A stretch of 64,000 bases of DNA. It comes from Luteococcus sp038433155 (GTDB lineage: Bacteria > Actinomycetota > Actinomycetes > Propionibacteriales > Propionibacteriaceae). The notes below the pieces were generated by a model, which saw only the letters and a list, made by a program, of their open reading frames with translations, made no database searches and was not told where the DNA came from. Of the stretch, positions 25,117-33,977 are shown piece by piece. Position 1 is the stretch's first letter; every line of letters starts with the position of its first letter. Where the stretch lies: the NCBI RefSeq assembly GCF_038433155.1, contig NZ_JBCDMW010000013.1, forward strand, positions 62,001 through 126,000. Reading direction: 5' to 3'. The position numbers and the translations under genes were made by a program.

Positions 25117-25716
25117 ATGGGCGCGCAGAGTCTGGAGGAGCTCACCACCGGGGGAAGGGTGCTGCGGATCACGCGCTGGGGTGAGCCGGTGATGCACGCC
25201 CCCACGCGCCCGGTGACCACCTTCGACGACGAGCTGCACGAGCTGATCCGGGACATGTTTGCCACCATGGCGGCCGCCCAGGGCGTTGGCCTGGCGGCCA
25301 CCCAGGTGGGCGTCGACCTCTCGCTGTTCGTCTACCGCTGCCCCGACGAGGACCTCCGGGAGCAGGTGGGCGTCTTCTGCAATCCCCAGGTCAGCCTGCC
25401 CACGGGCAAGGAGCGCAACCTGGACTCCACCGAGGAGGGCTGCCTCAGCTGGCCCGGCGGCTACCAGCCGCTGGCCCGCCCGGACAAGGCCACCTGCACC
25501 GGCCAGGACGCCTTCGGCAATGAGCAGACCGTGGTGGGCACCGGGCTGCTGGCCCGCTGCCTGCAGCACGAGACCGACCACCTGGGCGGCACCGTCTTCG
25601 GTGACCGGCTGAGCTCCCGGGCCCGACGCAAGCTGGACGAGCAGGCCGAGCAGCTCAAGCACCTGTACCCCGACGACTGGCCGATCACCCCGAAGGGCCG
25701 CCGGGACGACGCCTGA
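25117..25716 (+). CDS. def: Peptide deformylase
   Basis: 199 residues from an ATG preceded by GGAAAGGCAGG. Removes the N-formyl group from nascent proteins. The three family motifs are intact: GVGLAATQ, EEGCLSWPG and QHETDHLGG, which together hold the Cys and two His metal ligands. Its stop overlaps the DoxX start (TGATG), so the two genes are coupled. Confidence 0.95.
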   Translation: MGAQSLEELTTGGRVLRITRWGEPVMHAPTRPVTTFDDELHELIRDMFATMAAAQGVGLAATQVGVDLSLFVYRCPDEDLREQVGVFCNPQVSLPTGKERNLDSTEEGCLSWPGGYQPLARPDKATCTGQDAFGNEQTVVGTGLLARCLQHETDHLGGTVFGDRLSSRARRKLDEQAEQLKHLYPDDWPITPKGRRDDA

Positions 25717-26180
25717 TGCACCCCACCCAGACGCCCTACACCGAGAATCCCGTCCGCGCCATCCTGTTGCTGCTCTGCCGAGCAGCCCTGGGGGTGATCT
25801 TCTTCTCCCATGGTTGGAGCAAGTTCACCGACCCCACCATCCAGGCCACCATCAAGCAGTTCACCGCCTGGGGCATTCCCTACCCGGACATCGCCGCACC
25901 CCTGGTGGGGGCCCTGGAGGTGATCGGCGGGGCGCTGCTGGTGCTGGGCGCCTACACCTGGGTGGTGTGTGTCCTGCTCAGCCTGGAGATGGCCGGTGCC
26001 ATCTGGTTCATCCACCGGTTCAACGGGCTGCTGGTGGGCCAGGGCGGCTGGGAATACTGCGCCGCCCTGATCAGCGGGCTGATCAGCCTGTCGATCGCCT
26101 CCGCCGGTCAGTTCAGCTACGACGCCTGGGCCAACGGCGATGATTCCCCCAAGCGGCGGCGCACCACCCGCCGTCGCTGA
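25716..26180 (+). CDS. DoxX-family membrane protein
   Basis: 154 residues with four hydrophobic helices. LLCRAALGVIFFSHGWSKF and PLVGALEVIGGALLVLGAYT match the DoxX family. The tail is basic (KRRRTTRRR). Some members work with thiol-redox partners or quinol oxidases in actinobacteria; no partner is encoded here except the coupled def. The start ATG uses the last base of the def stop. Confidence 0.85.
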   Translation: MHPTQTPYTENPVRAILLLLCRAALGVIFFSHGWSKFTDPTIQATIKQFTAWGIPYPDIAAPLVGALEVIGGALLVLGAYTWVVCVLLSLEMAGAIWFIHRFNGLLVGQGGWEYCAALISGLISLSIASAGQFSYDAWANGDDSPKRRRTTRRR

Positions 26181-26207
26181 GCACGCCCGCTGACCGCGCC
26201 ACCCGGG

Positions 26208-26714
26208 TCAGCGACGGCCGAACAGCCGCCAGATCCTCGAGGCCAGCAGGAAGCACAGCGTCGGCACGCCGAGGACGAGCCACGGGCTGAACTGCATCCC
26301 GAAGACCAGTCCGGTGGAACCCCCGTCGGCCGAGGCGGTCATGCCGGGCATGAGCCGGATGGCACCGGTGGCCGTGCGGTTCTCGGCCAGCCCCGCTGCC
26401 AGGGCCCCGTCCACGAAGGCCATGCTGGCAAACATGCCCAACAGCATGATCGTGGCGAAGGCCAATGCCGCCGCGCCGAAGCCGGAACTCCACGCCGGCC
26501 GACGCGGGTCACGCACCGCCTCGGCACTTTCCTTGGCCAGCAGCCGAATGGCGCCCAGGCCGTCGCGGGCCTTCTCCCACCCCACCTCCGCGCTGGCCTC
26601 GGCCAGATTGGCCTTGAGCTCCCCACGCAGCTGACGCCGTGCCTTCCACGGAGTGCCGTAGAAGTCCAGCCAGAAGTCGTAGCAAGTGTCGACCCACTCG
26701 GTACGGATGCTCAT
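26208..26714 (-). CDS. Membrane protein coupled to PadR (HAAS/DUF1700-like)
   Basis: 168 residues. A cytoplasmic helical N-terminus of about 80 residues (YGTPWKARRQLRGELKANLAEA ...) resembles the HAAS region of PadR-linked membrane proteins, followed by two membrane helices (AALAFATIMLLGMFASMAF and PWLVLGVPTLCFLLASRIW). The ATG overlaps the padR stop by 4 bp. The function is unknown; PadR/HAAS pairs usually respond to envelope stress or hydrophobic compounds. Confidence 0.65.
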   Translation of the reverse strand: MSIRTEWVDTCYDFWLDFYGTPWKARRQLRGELKANLAEASAEVGWEKARDGLGAIRLLAKESAEAVRDPRRPAWSSGFGAAALAFATIMLLGMFASMAFVDGALAAGLAENRTATGAIRLMPGMTASADGGSTGLVFGMQFSPWLVLGVPTLCFLLASRIWRLFGRR

Positions 26715-27037
26715 TTCTCCTCCTCGACGATGGTCTCGACGGCTGCGGCCAGCTCACGCCAGGACGCCAGCAGCCGGTGGTATTCGGCACGCCCCGCGGG
26801 CGTGGTGGTGTAGTACTTGCGCGCCGGGCCGGTGGCCGAGGGGCGCAGCTCCGAAGAGAGCATCCCCGCCTTCTCCAGCCGGGTGAGGGCCGGGTAGACC
26901 GTCGCCTCGCCCAGATCGTCGAAGCCGGCCCCGCGCAGCCGAGTGACCACGGCGTACCCGTAGTCGGTGCTGCGGTCCAGCAGGAGCAGCAGCAGGGGCG
27001 CCAGCACCCCCTTCAACATCTGCGGATCGTGTTCCAT
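26711..27037 (-). CDS. PadR-family transcriptional regulator
   Basis: 108 residues, the short single-helix form. The winged helix reads LKGVLAPLLLLLLDRSTDYGYAVVTRLRGAG, GEATVYPALTRLEKAGMLSSEL and the wing RKYYTTTPAGRAEYHRL. It probably represses its own operon through the dyad just upstream, and its ligand would then relieve repression. It is followed with a 4-bp overlap by the membrane protein gene. Confidence 0.92.
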   Translation of the reverse strand: MEHDPQMLKGVLAPLLLLLLDRSTDYGYAVVTRLRGAGFDDLGEATVYPALTRLEKAGMLSSELRPSATGPARKYYTTTPAGRAEYHRLLASWRELAAAVETIVEEEK

Positions 27038-27051
27038 GACTCCATGGTCAC

Positions 27052-27084
27052 GTCAGGTACTAGACAATGTCAAGTACCTGACAA
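27052..27084 (-). promoter_or_regulatory. padR promoter and palindromic operator
   Basis: A 31-bp dyad (27052-27082) has perfect 9-bp outer arms GTCAGGTAC/GTACCTGAC and inner arms GACA/TGTC around one centre at 27067. On the minus strand TTGTCA (27079-27084) and TAGTAC (27057-27062) are 16 bp apart, so the dyad covers the whole promoter. Autorepression by PadR is the natural reading. Confidence 0.7.
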
Positions 27085-27130
27085 GACGAGCTTGAGTGCT
27101 CAGGTTCCCCCGAGCCCGTCGAGGGGTGAT

Positions 27131-27937
27131 TCACGGCCGAAGCACGTAACAGACGACGGCCGTTGCGGCGGCCACATTGAGCGAGTCGACGCCGTGGCCC
27201 ATGGGGATCCGCACGACGGCGTCGGCCTGGGCCAGCCAGTGCTCACTCAGCCCGGCGCCCTCAGTGCCCATCAGCACCGCGAGCTTCTCCCCCGGCGCCA
27301 CCCGGGCCGCCAGCTGGTCCAGGCTGATCGAGTCATCCCGCAGGGCCAGGGCGACGATGGTGAAGCCGGCCCGCTTGAGCCGCTCGAGGTCATGCTCCCA
27401 GTCCTGCATCCGCGCCCACGGGAGGCTGAAGACGGCGCCCATCGAGGTCTTCACCGAGCGCCGGTAGAGCGGATCGGCGGCCCGGGGCGCGAGCAGCACG
27501 CCGTCCCAGCCGAGCCCGGCGGCGGAGCGAAGGATGGCGCCGACGTTGCTGTGGTCGACGATGTCCTCCACCACCACCAGGCGTCGAGCATCCAGCAGGT
27601 CGTCGAGGGTGTGCCGGGTCTGTCGTTCCATGGAGGCCAGCGCCCCGCGGTGGACGTGGAAGCCGGTCACCTGCTCCGCCAGTTCGAAGCTGACGACGTA
27701 GACCTCAGCGTCGCACCCTTCCAGCAGGTCCGCGAGCTCCTCGGCCCAGCGCGGGGCGAGCAGGAAGGAACGCGGCCGGTAGCCAGCCTCGATGGCGCGC
27801 CGAATCACCTTGTCGCCCTCCGCAATGAAGAGCCCCTCGGCCGCCTCCATCGAGTGCCGCAGCGAGGTGTCGCGCAGGCTGACGTAGTCGCGCAGGCGAG
27901 GGTCTGCTGGGTCGGTGATCTCGACGAAGGTGGCCAC
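27131..27937 (-). CDS. SpoU/TrmH-family RNA 2'-O-methyltransferase
   Basis: 268 residues. An N-terminal substrate-binding domain is followed by a SPOUT knot with the three motifs VVVEDIVDHSNVGAILRSAA, LMGTEGAGLSEHW and IPMGHGVDSLNVAAA. The family methylates ribose of rRNA or tRNA. The closest known class by layout is TsnR/RlmB-like, so a resistance role such as thiostrepton-type is possible but not supported by context. Confidence 0.88.
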   Translation of the reverse strand: MATFVEITDPADPRLRDYVSLRDTSLRHSMEAAEGLFIAEGDKVIRRAIEAGYRPRSFLLAPRWAEELADLLEGCDAEVYVVSFELAEQVTGFHVHRGALASMERQTRHTLDDLLDARRLVVVEDIVDHSNVGAILRSAAGLGWDGVLLAPRAADPLYRRSVKTSMGAVFSLPWARMQDWEHDLERLKRAGFTIVALALRDDSISLDQLAARVAPGEKLAVLMGTEGAGLSEHWLAQADAVVRIPMGHGVDSLNVAAATAVVCYVLRP

Positions 27938-27950
27938 CGCAGGAGTCTAG

Positions 27951-28955
27951 TCAGCCCACCGGCGTCCGCTGGATGACCACCTTGCCGCGGGCCTTCTTGT
28001 CCGCCACCAGGGCGACGGCCTCGGAGGTCTGGCCGAAGGAGTAGCGGTGCCCCACGACGGGGCGCAGCACTCCGTCGCGGTAGAGGGCCGCGAGTTCGGC
28101 CAGCCGCGCCCCGTCGGCGTGCATGAAGTGGAATGCGTAGCGAACGCCCAGCTTGCGCGCCTGGGACCGCACGGGGCGGCTGACCAGGGCCAGGACGGGC
28201 GCCAGCCAGGGCTTGCGGAACTGGCGAGCCGTCGCCGCGGTGGGCGGGCCCACGACGCTCACGACGATGCCGCCCGGCACCAGGACACCCATGGACTTCT
28301 GCAGGGTCTCGCCACCGACGGTGTCCACGACGACGTCCTGCCCGCTCACCGTCTCGGCAAAATCACTGGTGCGGTAGTCGATCACGGTGCGGGCCCCGTG
28401 GCTACGCACCGCCTGTTCGTCGCGGCCGCTGCAGGTGGCCGTCACGTCGGCCCCCAGATGGGCGGCCAGCTGCACCACCACGGACCCCAGACCGCCGGCA
28501 CCGCCGTGAACCAGCACCTTCTGGCCGGGCTGGACATTTGCCACGTCGACGAGCACCTGCCAGGCGGTGAGCGAAACCAGCGGCAATGCGCCGGCGTCCA
28601 TCAGGTCCACTCCGGAGGGGACGACGGCAAGGTCCTCCTGGTGCACCGCGATCCGCTCCGCGAAGGTGCCGATCCGCCCATCACGCACCCGGCCGAAGAC
28701 CTCGTCGCCCACGTCGAAGCGTGTGGCCCCGGCGCCTTTGGCAATGACGACGCCGGCCACGTCGTGCCCCAGCGCCAGCGGCAGCCGGTACGGGAGCAGT
28801 GCCTTCAGCTCACCGCGGGCGATCATCAGGTCCAGCGGGTTGACCGAGGCCGAACGGACCTCGACGAGGACATCCTCGGGCCCCAGCTGGGCATCGGACA
28901 GCTCCAACGAATCCACTCGACTGGTCTTGTACTTCGTGATGCCGTAGGCGTGCAT
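27951..28955 (-). CDS. Zinc-independent MDR oxidoreductase, quinone-reductase type
   Basis: 334 residues from an ATG preceded by CAGGAAG. The GroES-like half has LGHDVAGVVIAKGAGATRFDVGD and no structural-zinc cysteine cluster. The Rossmann half has QKVLVHGGAGGLGSVVVQLAAHLGA, the NADP-binding loop of quinone reductases. It probably reduces quinones or enones with NADPH; the substrate is unknown. It is divergent from the SBF-like transporter. Confidence 0.88.
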   Translation of the reverse strand: MHAYGITKYKTSRVDSLELSDAQLGPEDVLVEVRSASVNPLDLMIARGELKALLPYRLPLALGHDVAGVVIAKGAGATRFDVGDEVFGRVRDGRIGTFAERIAVHQEDLAVVPSGVDLMDAGALPLVSLTAWQVLVDVANVQPGQKVLVHGGAGGLGSVVVQLAAHLGADVTATCSGRDEQAVRSHGARTVIDYRTSDFAETVSGQDVVVDTVGGETLQKSMGVLVPGGIVVSVVGPPTAATARQFRKPWLAPVLALVSRPVRSQARKLGVRYAFHFMHADGARLAELAALYRDGVLRPVVGHRYSFGQTSEAVALVADKKARGKVVIQRTPVG

Positions 28956-29039
28956 GGTGCTTCCTGACTGTTCGGGGTCCTGTCCAGCACAACACGGCGA
29001 GGGACTTGGTGATTCCCACCGGTTAGGCTGACGCACATC

Positions 29040-30026
29040 ATGAACCTGCGCCTGCCAAAGCCCGACTACTTCCTGCTTGCGATCATCGCCGCCGCCGTGG
29101 TGGCCAGCATCGCCCCGGCGACGGGTGCGCTGGTGCCCGTGGTCAGTTGGGCCAGCAAGATCATGATTGCCATCCTGTTCTTCCTCTACGGCGCCCGGCT
29201 GAGCCCGAACGAGGCGCTGGAGGGCCTGAAGCACTGGCGGCTGCACTCGGTGATCCTGGCCTTCACCTACCTGCTCTTTCCGGTGATCGGGTTGGCGATG
29301 TGGCTGCTGGTGCCCACCGTGCTGTCCCCCGAGCTCTACCGCGGCATGCTGTGGCTCACCCTGGTGCCCTCGACGGTGCAGTCCAGCATCAACTTCACCT
29401 CCATCGCCCGCGGGAATGTGGCCGGCGCCATCGTGAGCGCCTCCTTCTCCAACCTGATCGGCGTCGTCGTGACCCCGGTGCTGGCGCTGCTGCTGATGAG
29501 CACTTCGGGTGGGCTGACGATCGACGCCAGCTCGGTACTGGACATCGTGGTGCAGCTCCTGGTGCCCTTTGCCCTCGGACAGCTCTCCCGACGCTGGACC
29601 GCGGACTTCGTGAAGCGCCACAAGAAGCTGAAGCTGGTGGACCAGGGCTCGATCGTGCTGGTGGTCTACTCCGCCTTCAGCGCCGGCATGCGGGACCACA
29701 TGTGGACCAAGGTGGACGTGTTGGACATCGTGAAACTGGTGGTGGTCTGCAGCATCCTGCTGGCCCTGATGCTGTGGCTCACCTGGCACGTCGCCCGTTG
29801 GCTGCGCTTCAACCGGGCCGACGCGATCGCGATCCAGTTCTGCGGCACCAAGAAGTCCCTGGCGACGGGCGTGCCAATGGCCACCGTGCTGTTCGCGCAG
29901 TTGCCCGACGTCGGTCTGCTGGTGCTCCCGTTGATGGTCTTCCACCAGCTGCAGCTGATGGCCTGCAGCGCCATGGCCGGCCGTTACGCCCGGCAGGCGC
30001 CCGACACACCACTCGTCGACGCATAG
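29040..30026 (+). CDS. SBF-like (bile acid:sodium symporter family) transporter
   Basis: 328 residues with nine to ten membrane helices. ILFFLYGARLSPNEALEGLKHW, LVPSTVQSSINFTSIARGN and FCGTKKSLATGVPMA are hallmarks of the SBF-like subgroup (PF13593, YfeH-type). The family couples sodium to organic-anion uptake; the substrate here is unknown. A small protein gene follows 9 bp later. Confidence 0.88.
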   Translation: MNLRLPKPDYFLLAIIAAAVVASIAPATGALVPVVSWASKIMIAILFFLYGARLSPNEALEGLKHWRLHSVILAFTYLLFPVIGLAMWLLVPTVLSPELYRGMLWLTLVPSTVQSSINFTSIARGNVAGAIVSASFSNLIGVVVTPVLALLLMSTSGGLTIDASSVLDIVVQLLVPFALGQLSRRWTADFVKRHKKLKLVDQGSIVLVVYSAFSAGMRDHMWTKVDVLDIVKLVVVCSILLALMLWLTWHVARWLRFNRADAIAIQFCGTKKSLATGVPMATVLFAQLPDVGLLVLPLMVFHQLQLMACSAMAGRYARQAPDTPLVDA

Positions 30027-30035
30027 GCTGGGCCC

Positions 30036-30284
30036 ATGGCCGAGATCCGCAAGCACAAGCCGTCCGCCGGTTCCCCCGTCGCCCAGGCCCTGGAGAAGGC
30101 GCTGGGAGCCTCCGTCCGCCCCGTCACCCCGGGCGCCCCGCCGCAGCCAAATGCCCCGAAGCAGGCGCCGACGACCAAGCCGCCCACCATCACCTCGGCC
30201 ACCGCGGCCGCTGGCGGCTGGGTGAGCATCAAGCCCGGCCAGGCGCCCAAGGTGGCCAAGCAGCCCGACGAGGACGAGAGCTGA
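30036..30284 (+). CDS. Small Pro/Ala-rich hypothetical protein
   Basis: 82 residues with no recognised domain. The N-terminal third (IRKHKPSAGSPVAQALEKALG) could form a short amphipathic helix. The middle is rich in Pro, Thr and Ala, and the end is acidic (DEDES). It is likely disordered and cytoplasmic. It follows the transporter by 9 bp and has a terminator hairpin about 160 bp later, which supports a real gene. Function unknown. Confidence 0.55.
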   Translation: MAEIRKHKPSAGSPVAQALEKALGASVRPVTPGAPPQPNAPKQAPTTKPPTITSATAAAGGWVSIKPGQAPKVAKQPDEDES

Positions 30285-30445
30285 GGCTCGTCGTCGGGTC
30301 CGGAGCCTCGCAGCGCGATTCCGCGAGGAGACGCGAGCGAGCGAGTGTCGACGAGACGCAGCGCCAGAGGCTGCCGGTCCGGCGACGAGCCGAACCCTCT
30401 CGACAGAGTGCCCATATGTCCTCGACAAGGCTTGAGGAACGTGAC

Positions 30446-30474
30446 AGCGCCCCGGTGGAATCCACCGGGGCGCT
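30446..30474. terminator. Hairpin between convergent genes
   Basis: AGCGCCCCGGTG (30446-30457) pairs perfectly with CACCGGGGCGCT (30463-30474) around a 5-nt loop. It lies between the small Pro-rich gene and the SPFH gene, which converge. The preceding 30285-30445 shows nothing else. Confidence 0.65.
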
Positions 30475-30495
30475 GCGTTCGTGCTGGTCAGACGG

Positions 30496-31797
30496 TCACT
30501 GGCCCTGCTGCGGGGGCTCCCAACCGGTCTGGTAGTTGGGGCCGGCCGGCGGCTGCATGCCACCACCCTGGGCCCACTCCCCCGGCGCCGGCTGCGGCTG
30601 CGCAGCCTCCTGGGTTTCCTCCGGGGCGTCACTCTGACCGATCTGCGGCGCCGCCGTCGCCCCACCGATGGCCTCCTCGCCCTGCGGGGCATCCAAGGGG
30701 GCGCTCTGCTTGCGCGGCTTGAGCGTCGGCTGGGAGAGCTTCTCCGCTTCCTCGATCACCGACTGGACCGTCTTGTCGCTCTGCGCCCGCTCCTGGTCGG
30801 TCTGGGCCTGGATCTCGGCCATCACGTCCACCTTCTCCGGCGCGGAGAACTTGGTCTTGTCGACGGGCGTGAACCCCTGCAGCTTCTCGGCCAGTTCGGT
30901 CCCGCCGACGGCCGATCCCAGCCCCTTCAGGGCGTCGTTCAGCTCGCTGGGCACAATCCACACCTTGTTGGAGTCGCCGCGGGCCAGCGCCGGCAGCATC
31001 TGCATGTACTGGTAGGCCAGCAGGCCCTGGTCCGGCTCGCCGGCATGAATCGCGTTGAAGACGGTGGTGATGGCCTGCGCCTCACCTTCGGCGCGCAGCA
31101 TCTGCGCCTGCCGGTCGGCCTGGGCGCGCAGCACCGCGGCCTCTCGGTCACCCTGTGCCCGCAGGATCGCGGATTCCCGCTCACCGCCGGCGGACAGGAT
31201 CTGCGACTGCCGCTGGCCCTCGGCCAGCAGGATCTGGGCTCGCTTGTCACGCTCGGCCCGGGCGCCCTTCTCCATCGCGTCGCGGATGGTGGCCGGCGGC
31301 TCGATCGCCCGCAGCTCGACGCGGTTCACCTTGATGCCCCACTTGCCGGTGGCCTCGTCCAGCACCGCGCGCAGCTTCTGGTTGATCTCCTCGCGGCTGG
31401 TCAGCGCCCGCTCCAGGTCCATGCCACCGATGATGTTGCGCAGCGTGGTCATGGTGAGCTGCTCGATGGCGCCGCGGTAGTTCTGCGCCTCGTAGGCGGC
31501 ACGCACCGGGTCGACGATCTGGAAGTAGATCACGGAGTCGATGTTGACCATCAGGTTCTCCTCGGTGATCACGCCCTGCGGGGGGAAGGCCTGCACCTCC
31601 TCGCGCATGTCCAGGTTGTAGCGAACCCGGTCAACCAGCGGCACCAGCAGGTGCGGGCCGGGTTCCAGCGTGCGGCGGAACTTGCCCAGCCGCTCCACCA
31701 CGGCAATCTGCTGTTGCTTGATGATCCGCAGCGACTGCTGCAGCGCGATGACCACGAAGACCACCAGCATCAACAGCAGGACCATTCCGATGTCCAT
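30496..31797 (-). CDS. SPFH/Band 7 membrane protein (stomatin/QmcA-like)
   Basis: 433 residues from an ATG preceded by GAGGAGGG. One N-terminal membrane helix (MVLLLMLVVFVVIALQQSL) anchors it. The SPFH domain follows (IIKQQQIAVVERLGKFRRTLEPG, REEVQAFPPQGVITEENLMV, DVDSVIYFQI-like), then an Ala/Glu/Arg-rich coiled coil (~200-270), then a Pro/Gln-rich disordered tail. Such proteins scaffold membrane microdomains and proteases. It is 19 bp downstream of an NfeD gene, the classic partner. Confidence 0.92.
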   Translation of the reverse strand: MDIGMVLLLMLVVFVVIALQQSLRIIKQQQIAVVERLGKFRRTLEPGPHLLVPLVDRVRYNLDMREEVQAFPPQGVITEENLMVNIDSVIYFQIVDPVRAAYEAQNYRGAIEQLTMTTLRNIIGGMDLERALTSREEINQKLRAVLDEATGKWGIKVNRVELRAIEPPATIRDAMEKGARAERDKRAQILLAEGQRQSQILSAGGERESAILRAQGDREAAVLRAQADRQAQMLRAEGEAQAITTVFNAIHAGEPDQGLLAYQYMQMLPALARGDSNKVWIVPSELNDALKGLGSAVGGTELAEKLQGFTPVDKTKFSAPEKVDVMAEIQAQTDQERAQSDKTVQSVIEEAEKLSQPTLKPRKQSAPLDAPQGEEAIGGATAAPQIGQSDAPEETQEAAQPQPAPGEWAQGGGMQPPAGPNYQTGWEPPQQGQ

Positions 31798-31816
31798 CAG
31801 ACCCTCCTCGGGTTGT

Positions 31817-32326
31817 TCAGTCTTCGAGCATCCGACGTTGACTGGGCAGTTCCCGTTCCACCGGGTAGACCACCAGCGTCGTTCCGTCCACTTCATACAC
31901 CTCGACGAGGTCCCCGACGCCGATCTGGATGTCCGACGCCATGGTGCGCGCGGTCCAGACCTCGCCGTTCACCTTCACCTCGCCACCACTGCGGGTGATG
32001 GCGGCCGTCGCGGTGCCTTCGGAGCCAACCAGCTTGCTCAGGCTGGAGCGGTAGCCGGGCGCATTGCGCACCCGACGCAACAGGGTCGGGCGCAGGAAAC
32101 CCAGCATCGCGGCGGCCACGGCCAGGGCGACGATCACCTGCAGCCAGACCAGTCCGGGCAGGAAGAAGGCCACGACGCCCCCGGCCAGGGCCCCGGAAGC
32201 AAGCATCAGCAGGGTCAGGTCAAGGGTGAGCATCTCGGCGCTGGCCAGTACCAGGGTGATCACCCCCCACAGGGCCCAGAGGTTGTCGCCGAACCACTGC
32301 ACGAACTCGCCCTCCTGCGGATACAT
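31817..32326 (-). CDS. NfeD-like membrane protein
   Basis: 169 residues. Three or four membrane helices (WALWGVITLVLASAEMLTLD, LTLLMLASGALAGGVVAFF, WLQVIVALAVAAAMLGFL) are followed by a C-terminal OB-fold (GSEGTATAAITRSGGEVKVNG ... VEVYEVDGTTLVV). This short NfeD type pairs with SPFH proteins, and the neighbour is one. It lies 8 bp after an ABC ATPase gene on the same strand. Confidence 0.9.
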   Translation of the reverse strand: MYPQEGEFVQWFGDNLWALWGVITLVLASAEMLTLDLTLLMLASGALAGGVVAFFLPGLVWLQVIVALAVAAAMLGFLRPTLLRRVRNAPGYRSSLSKLVGSEGTATAAITRSGGEVKVNGEVWTARTMASDIQIGVGDLVEVYEVDGTTLVVYPVERELPSQRRMLED

Positions 32327-32334
32327 GATCCTCC

Positions 32335-33141
32335 TCAGTCAGTGGCCGCCCGGCGGGCCCGGACGGCTCGCGCGGTCAGACGGCCGTCGACCCGATCCAG
32401 TTGCAGCGGCAGGTCAAAGGTCTCGCTCAGCTTCTCGGACGTGAGCACCAGATGGGCCGGACCCGCGGCGACGATCCTGCCCTCCTTGAGCAGCAGGGCG
32501 TGGGTGATGCCGTCGGGGATCTCCTCCACGTGGTGCGTGACCAGCACGGTGGCGGGGGCGTAGATGTCGGTGCACAACTCGCTCAGGCTGGCGACGAGCT
32601 CCTCGCGGCCGCCGATGTCCAGGCCGGCCGCCGGCTCGTCCAGCAACAGCAGCTCCGGGTCGGTCATCAGGGAGCGGGCAATCAGCACCCGCTTGCGCTC
32701 GCCCTCGCTCAGGGTGCCGAAGGTGCGCTCGGCCAGGTGGTCGACGTGCAGCTGCTGCATCAGTTCCCGGGCACGCTCGTGGTCCATCGAGTCGTAGTGC
32801 TCCCGCCAGCGACCCATCACGGCATAGGAGGCGGAGACCACGATGTCGGCCACCGTCTCGCTCTTCGGGATCCGGTCCGCGACCGCCGACGAGGTGACGC
32901 CGATCCGGGGGCGCAGCTCAAACACGTCGACGGTTCCCAGCACCTCGTCGAGGATCCCGGCGACGCCGGTGGTGGGGTGCATCTGGCACGCGAGGATGTT
33001 CATCAGGGTGGTCTTGCCCGCGCCATTGGGGCCGACGATCACCCAACGATCGCCCTCCTCCACGTCCCACGTGATGCCGTCGAGCAGCCACTTGTTGCCC
33101 CGACGAACCCCGACCCCGGAAAGATCCACGACACTTGCCAT
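32335..33141 (-). CDS. ABC transporter ATPase (YlmA-like, stand-alone)
   Basis: 268 residues. Walker A is GPNGAGKTT, the signature LSEGERKRVLIARSL and Walker B LLLLDEPAAGLD, followed by an H-loop in VLVTHHVEEIP. No permease or binding protein is adjacent. The layout resembles stand-alone ATPases such as YlmA, whose partners are unknown. It may share a transcript with the NfeD/SPFH pair. Confidence 0.88.
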   Translation of the reverse strand: MASVVDLSGVGVRRGNKWLLDGITWDVEEGDRWVIVGPNGAGKTTLMNILACQMHPTTGVAGILDEVLGTVDVFELRPRIGVTSSAVADRIPKSETVADIVVSASYAVMGRWREHYDSMDHERARELMQQLHVDHLAERTFGTLSEGERKRVLIARSLMTDPELLLLDEPAAGLDIGGREELVASLSELCTDIYAPATVLVTHHVEEIPDGITHALLLKEGRIVAAGPAHLVLTSEKLSETFDLPLQLDRVDGRLTARAVRARRAATD

Positions 33142-33214
33142 GTCAGCAACCTATCCGAGTAGCGGGGCCCGCCCAAGCGACGCCCCCAGTCAATCTGCTC
33201 GTATCCTTCTGGTC

Positions 33215-33949
33215 ATGCTCGACGCCTGTCTCCGCCTGGCCACCGGACTGAACCGGCTGTCCGAGGGCCGCATCACCGCCCCTGAACTGGAGGCGGCGGT
33301 GCGGGCCGACGGCACACCGCACCACGTGCATGACCCGGATGGGCTCCTGTGTCTGGATGCCGTGGCGCGGGACCCACTGACCTCGGTGCCGCTGCGGCTG
33401 GCCCTGGCCCGGTTGGACCGCACCCCGGCGGTCTGGGCGCTGCTGCTCCCCCGGCCCGGCCACCCCGCGGGCTTGCGCGGCCCGACGGAGGTGACCCGCG
33501 CGGCGCTGGAGGCCGAGGCGGTGGTGCTCACCCACGACGGCAGCCTGGCCTGGCTCGGTCAGCAGGTCGGCGGCGGGGTGCAATGGCGGCTGGCCCGGGC
33601 CGAACGCCCGTTGCCACCGCCGGACCCGCGGGAGCAGGCACGGCACTTCTCCCGGCTGGTGGCCGATGCGGCCTCCGCGCTGGCCGGGTTGGACCTGACG
33701 GCGGGGAGCCGCCCCGGCGAGGTGCGCGCCCCGGCGCTGGGAGCTGGTTACCCGTCGCGTTCCCAGACCCTGCTGGACCGGGCCTGGCTGATGCTGACCG
33801 CCGTCGACGCCGCCCTGACCGCCCAGCCCGAGGTGCTGCACTCCCACGCCGTCCTGACGCGCGAACGGCACCTGCGGGAACTCGCAGATGCCGCCCTAGA
33901 CGCCGTCAGCGCCGCCGCCTCCTGGCCGGAGCGCGCACTGGAGGACTGA
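33215..33949 (+). CDS. Hypothetical protein, Leu/Ala-rich
   Basis: 244 residues from the ATG at 33215. No motif I recognise. There is no signal peptide or membrane segment; helical segments rich in Leu, Ala and Arg surround a Pro-rich stretch (AERPLPPPDPREQARHFS). The C-terminal 70 residues (LLDRAWLMLTAVDAAL ... LADAALDAVSAAAS) look like a helical bundle. It is divergent from the ABC ATPase and convergent with fabI. Codon use matches neighbours. Confidence 0.6.
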   Translation: MLDACLRLATGLNRLSEGRITAPELEAAVRADGTPHHVHDPDGLLCLDAVARDPLTSVPLRLALARLDRTPAVWALLLPRPGHPAGLRGPTEVTRAALEAEAVVLTHDGSLAWLGQQVGGGVQWRLARAERPLPPPDPREQARHFSRLVADAASALAGLDLTAGSRPGEVRAPALGAGYPSRSQTLLDRAWLMLTAVDAALTAQPEVLHSHAVLTRERHLRELADAALDAVSAAASWPERALED

Positions 33950-33977
33950 CCCCTCGACAAGCTCGGGGGCTGTGGGA

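Noticed and set aside
28956..30692. Upstream extension of the MDR oxidoreductase to ~913 codons
   Set aside because: It would run antisense through the transporter; the ATG at 28955 has a good ribosome site and the family N-terminus.
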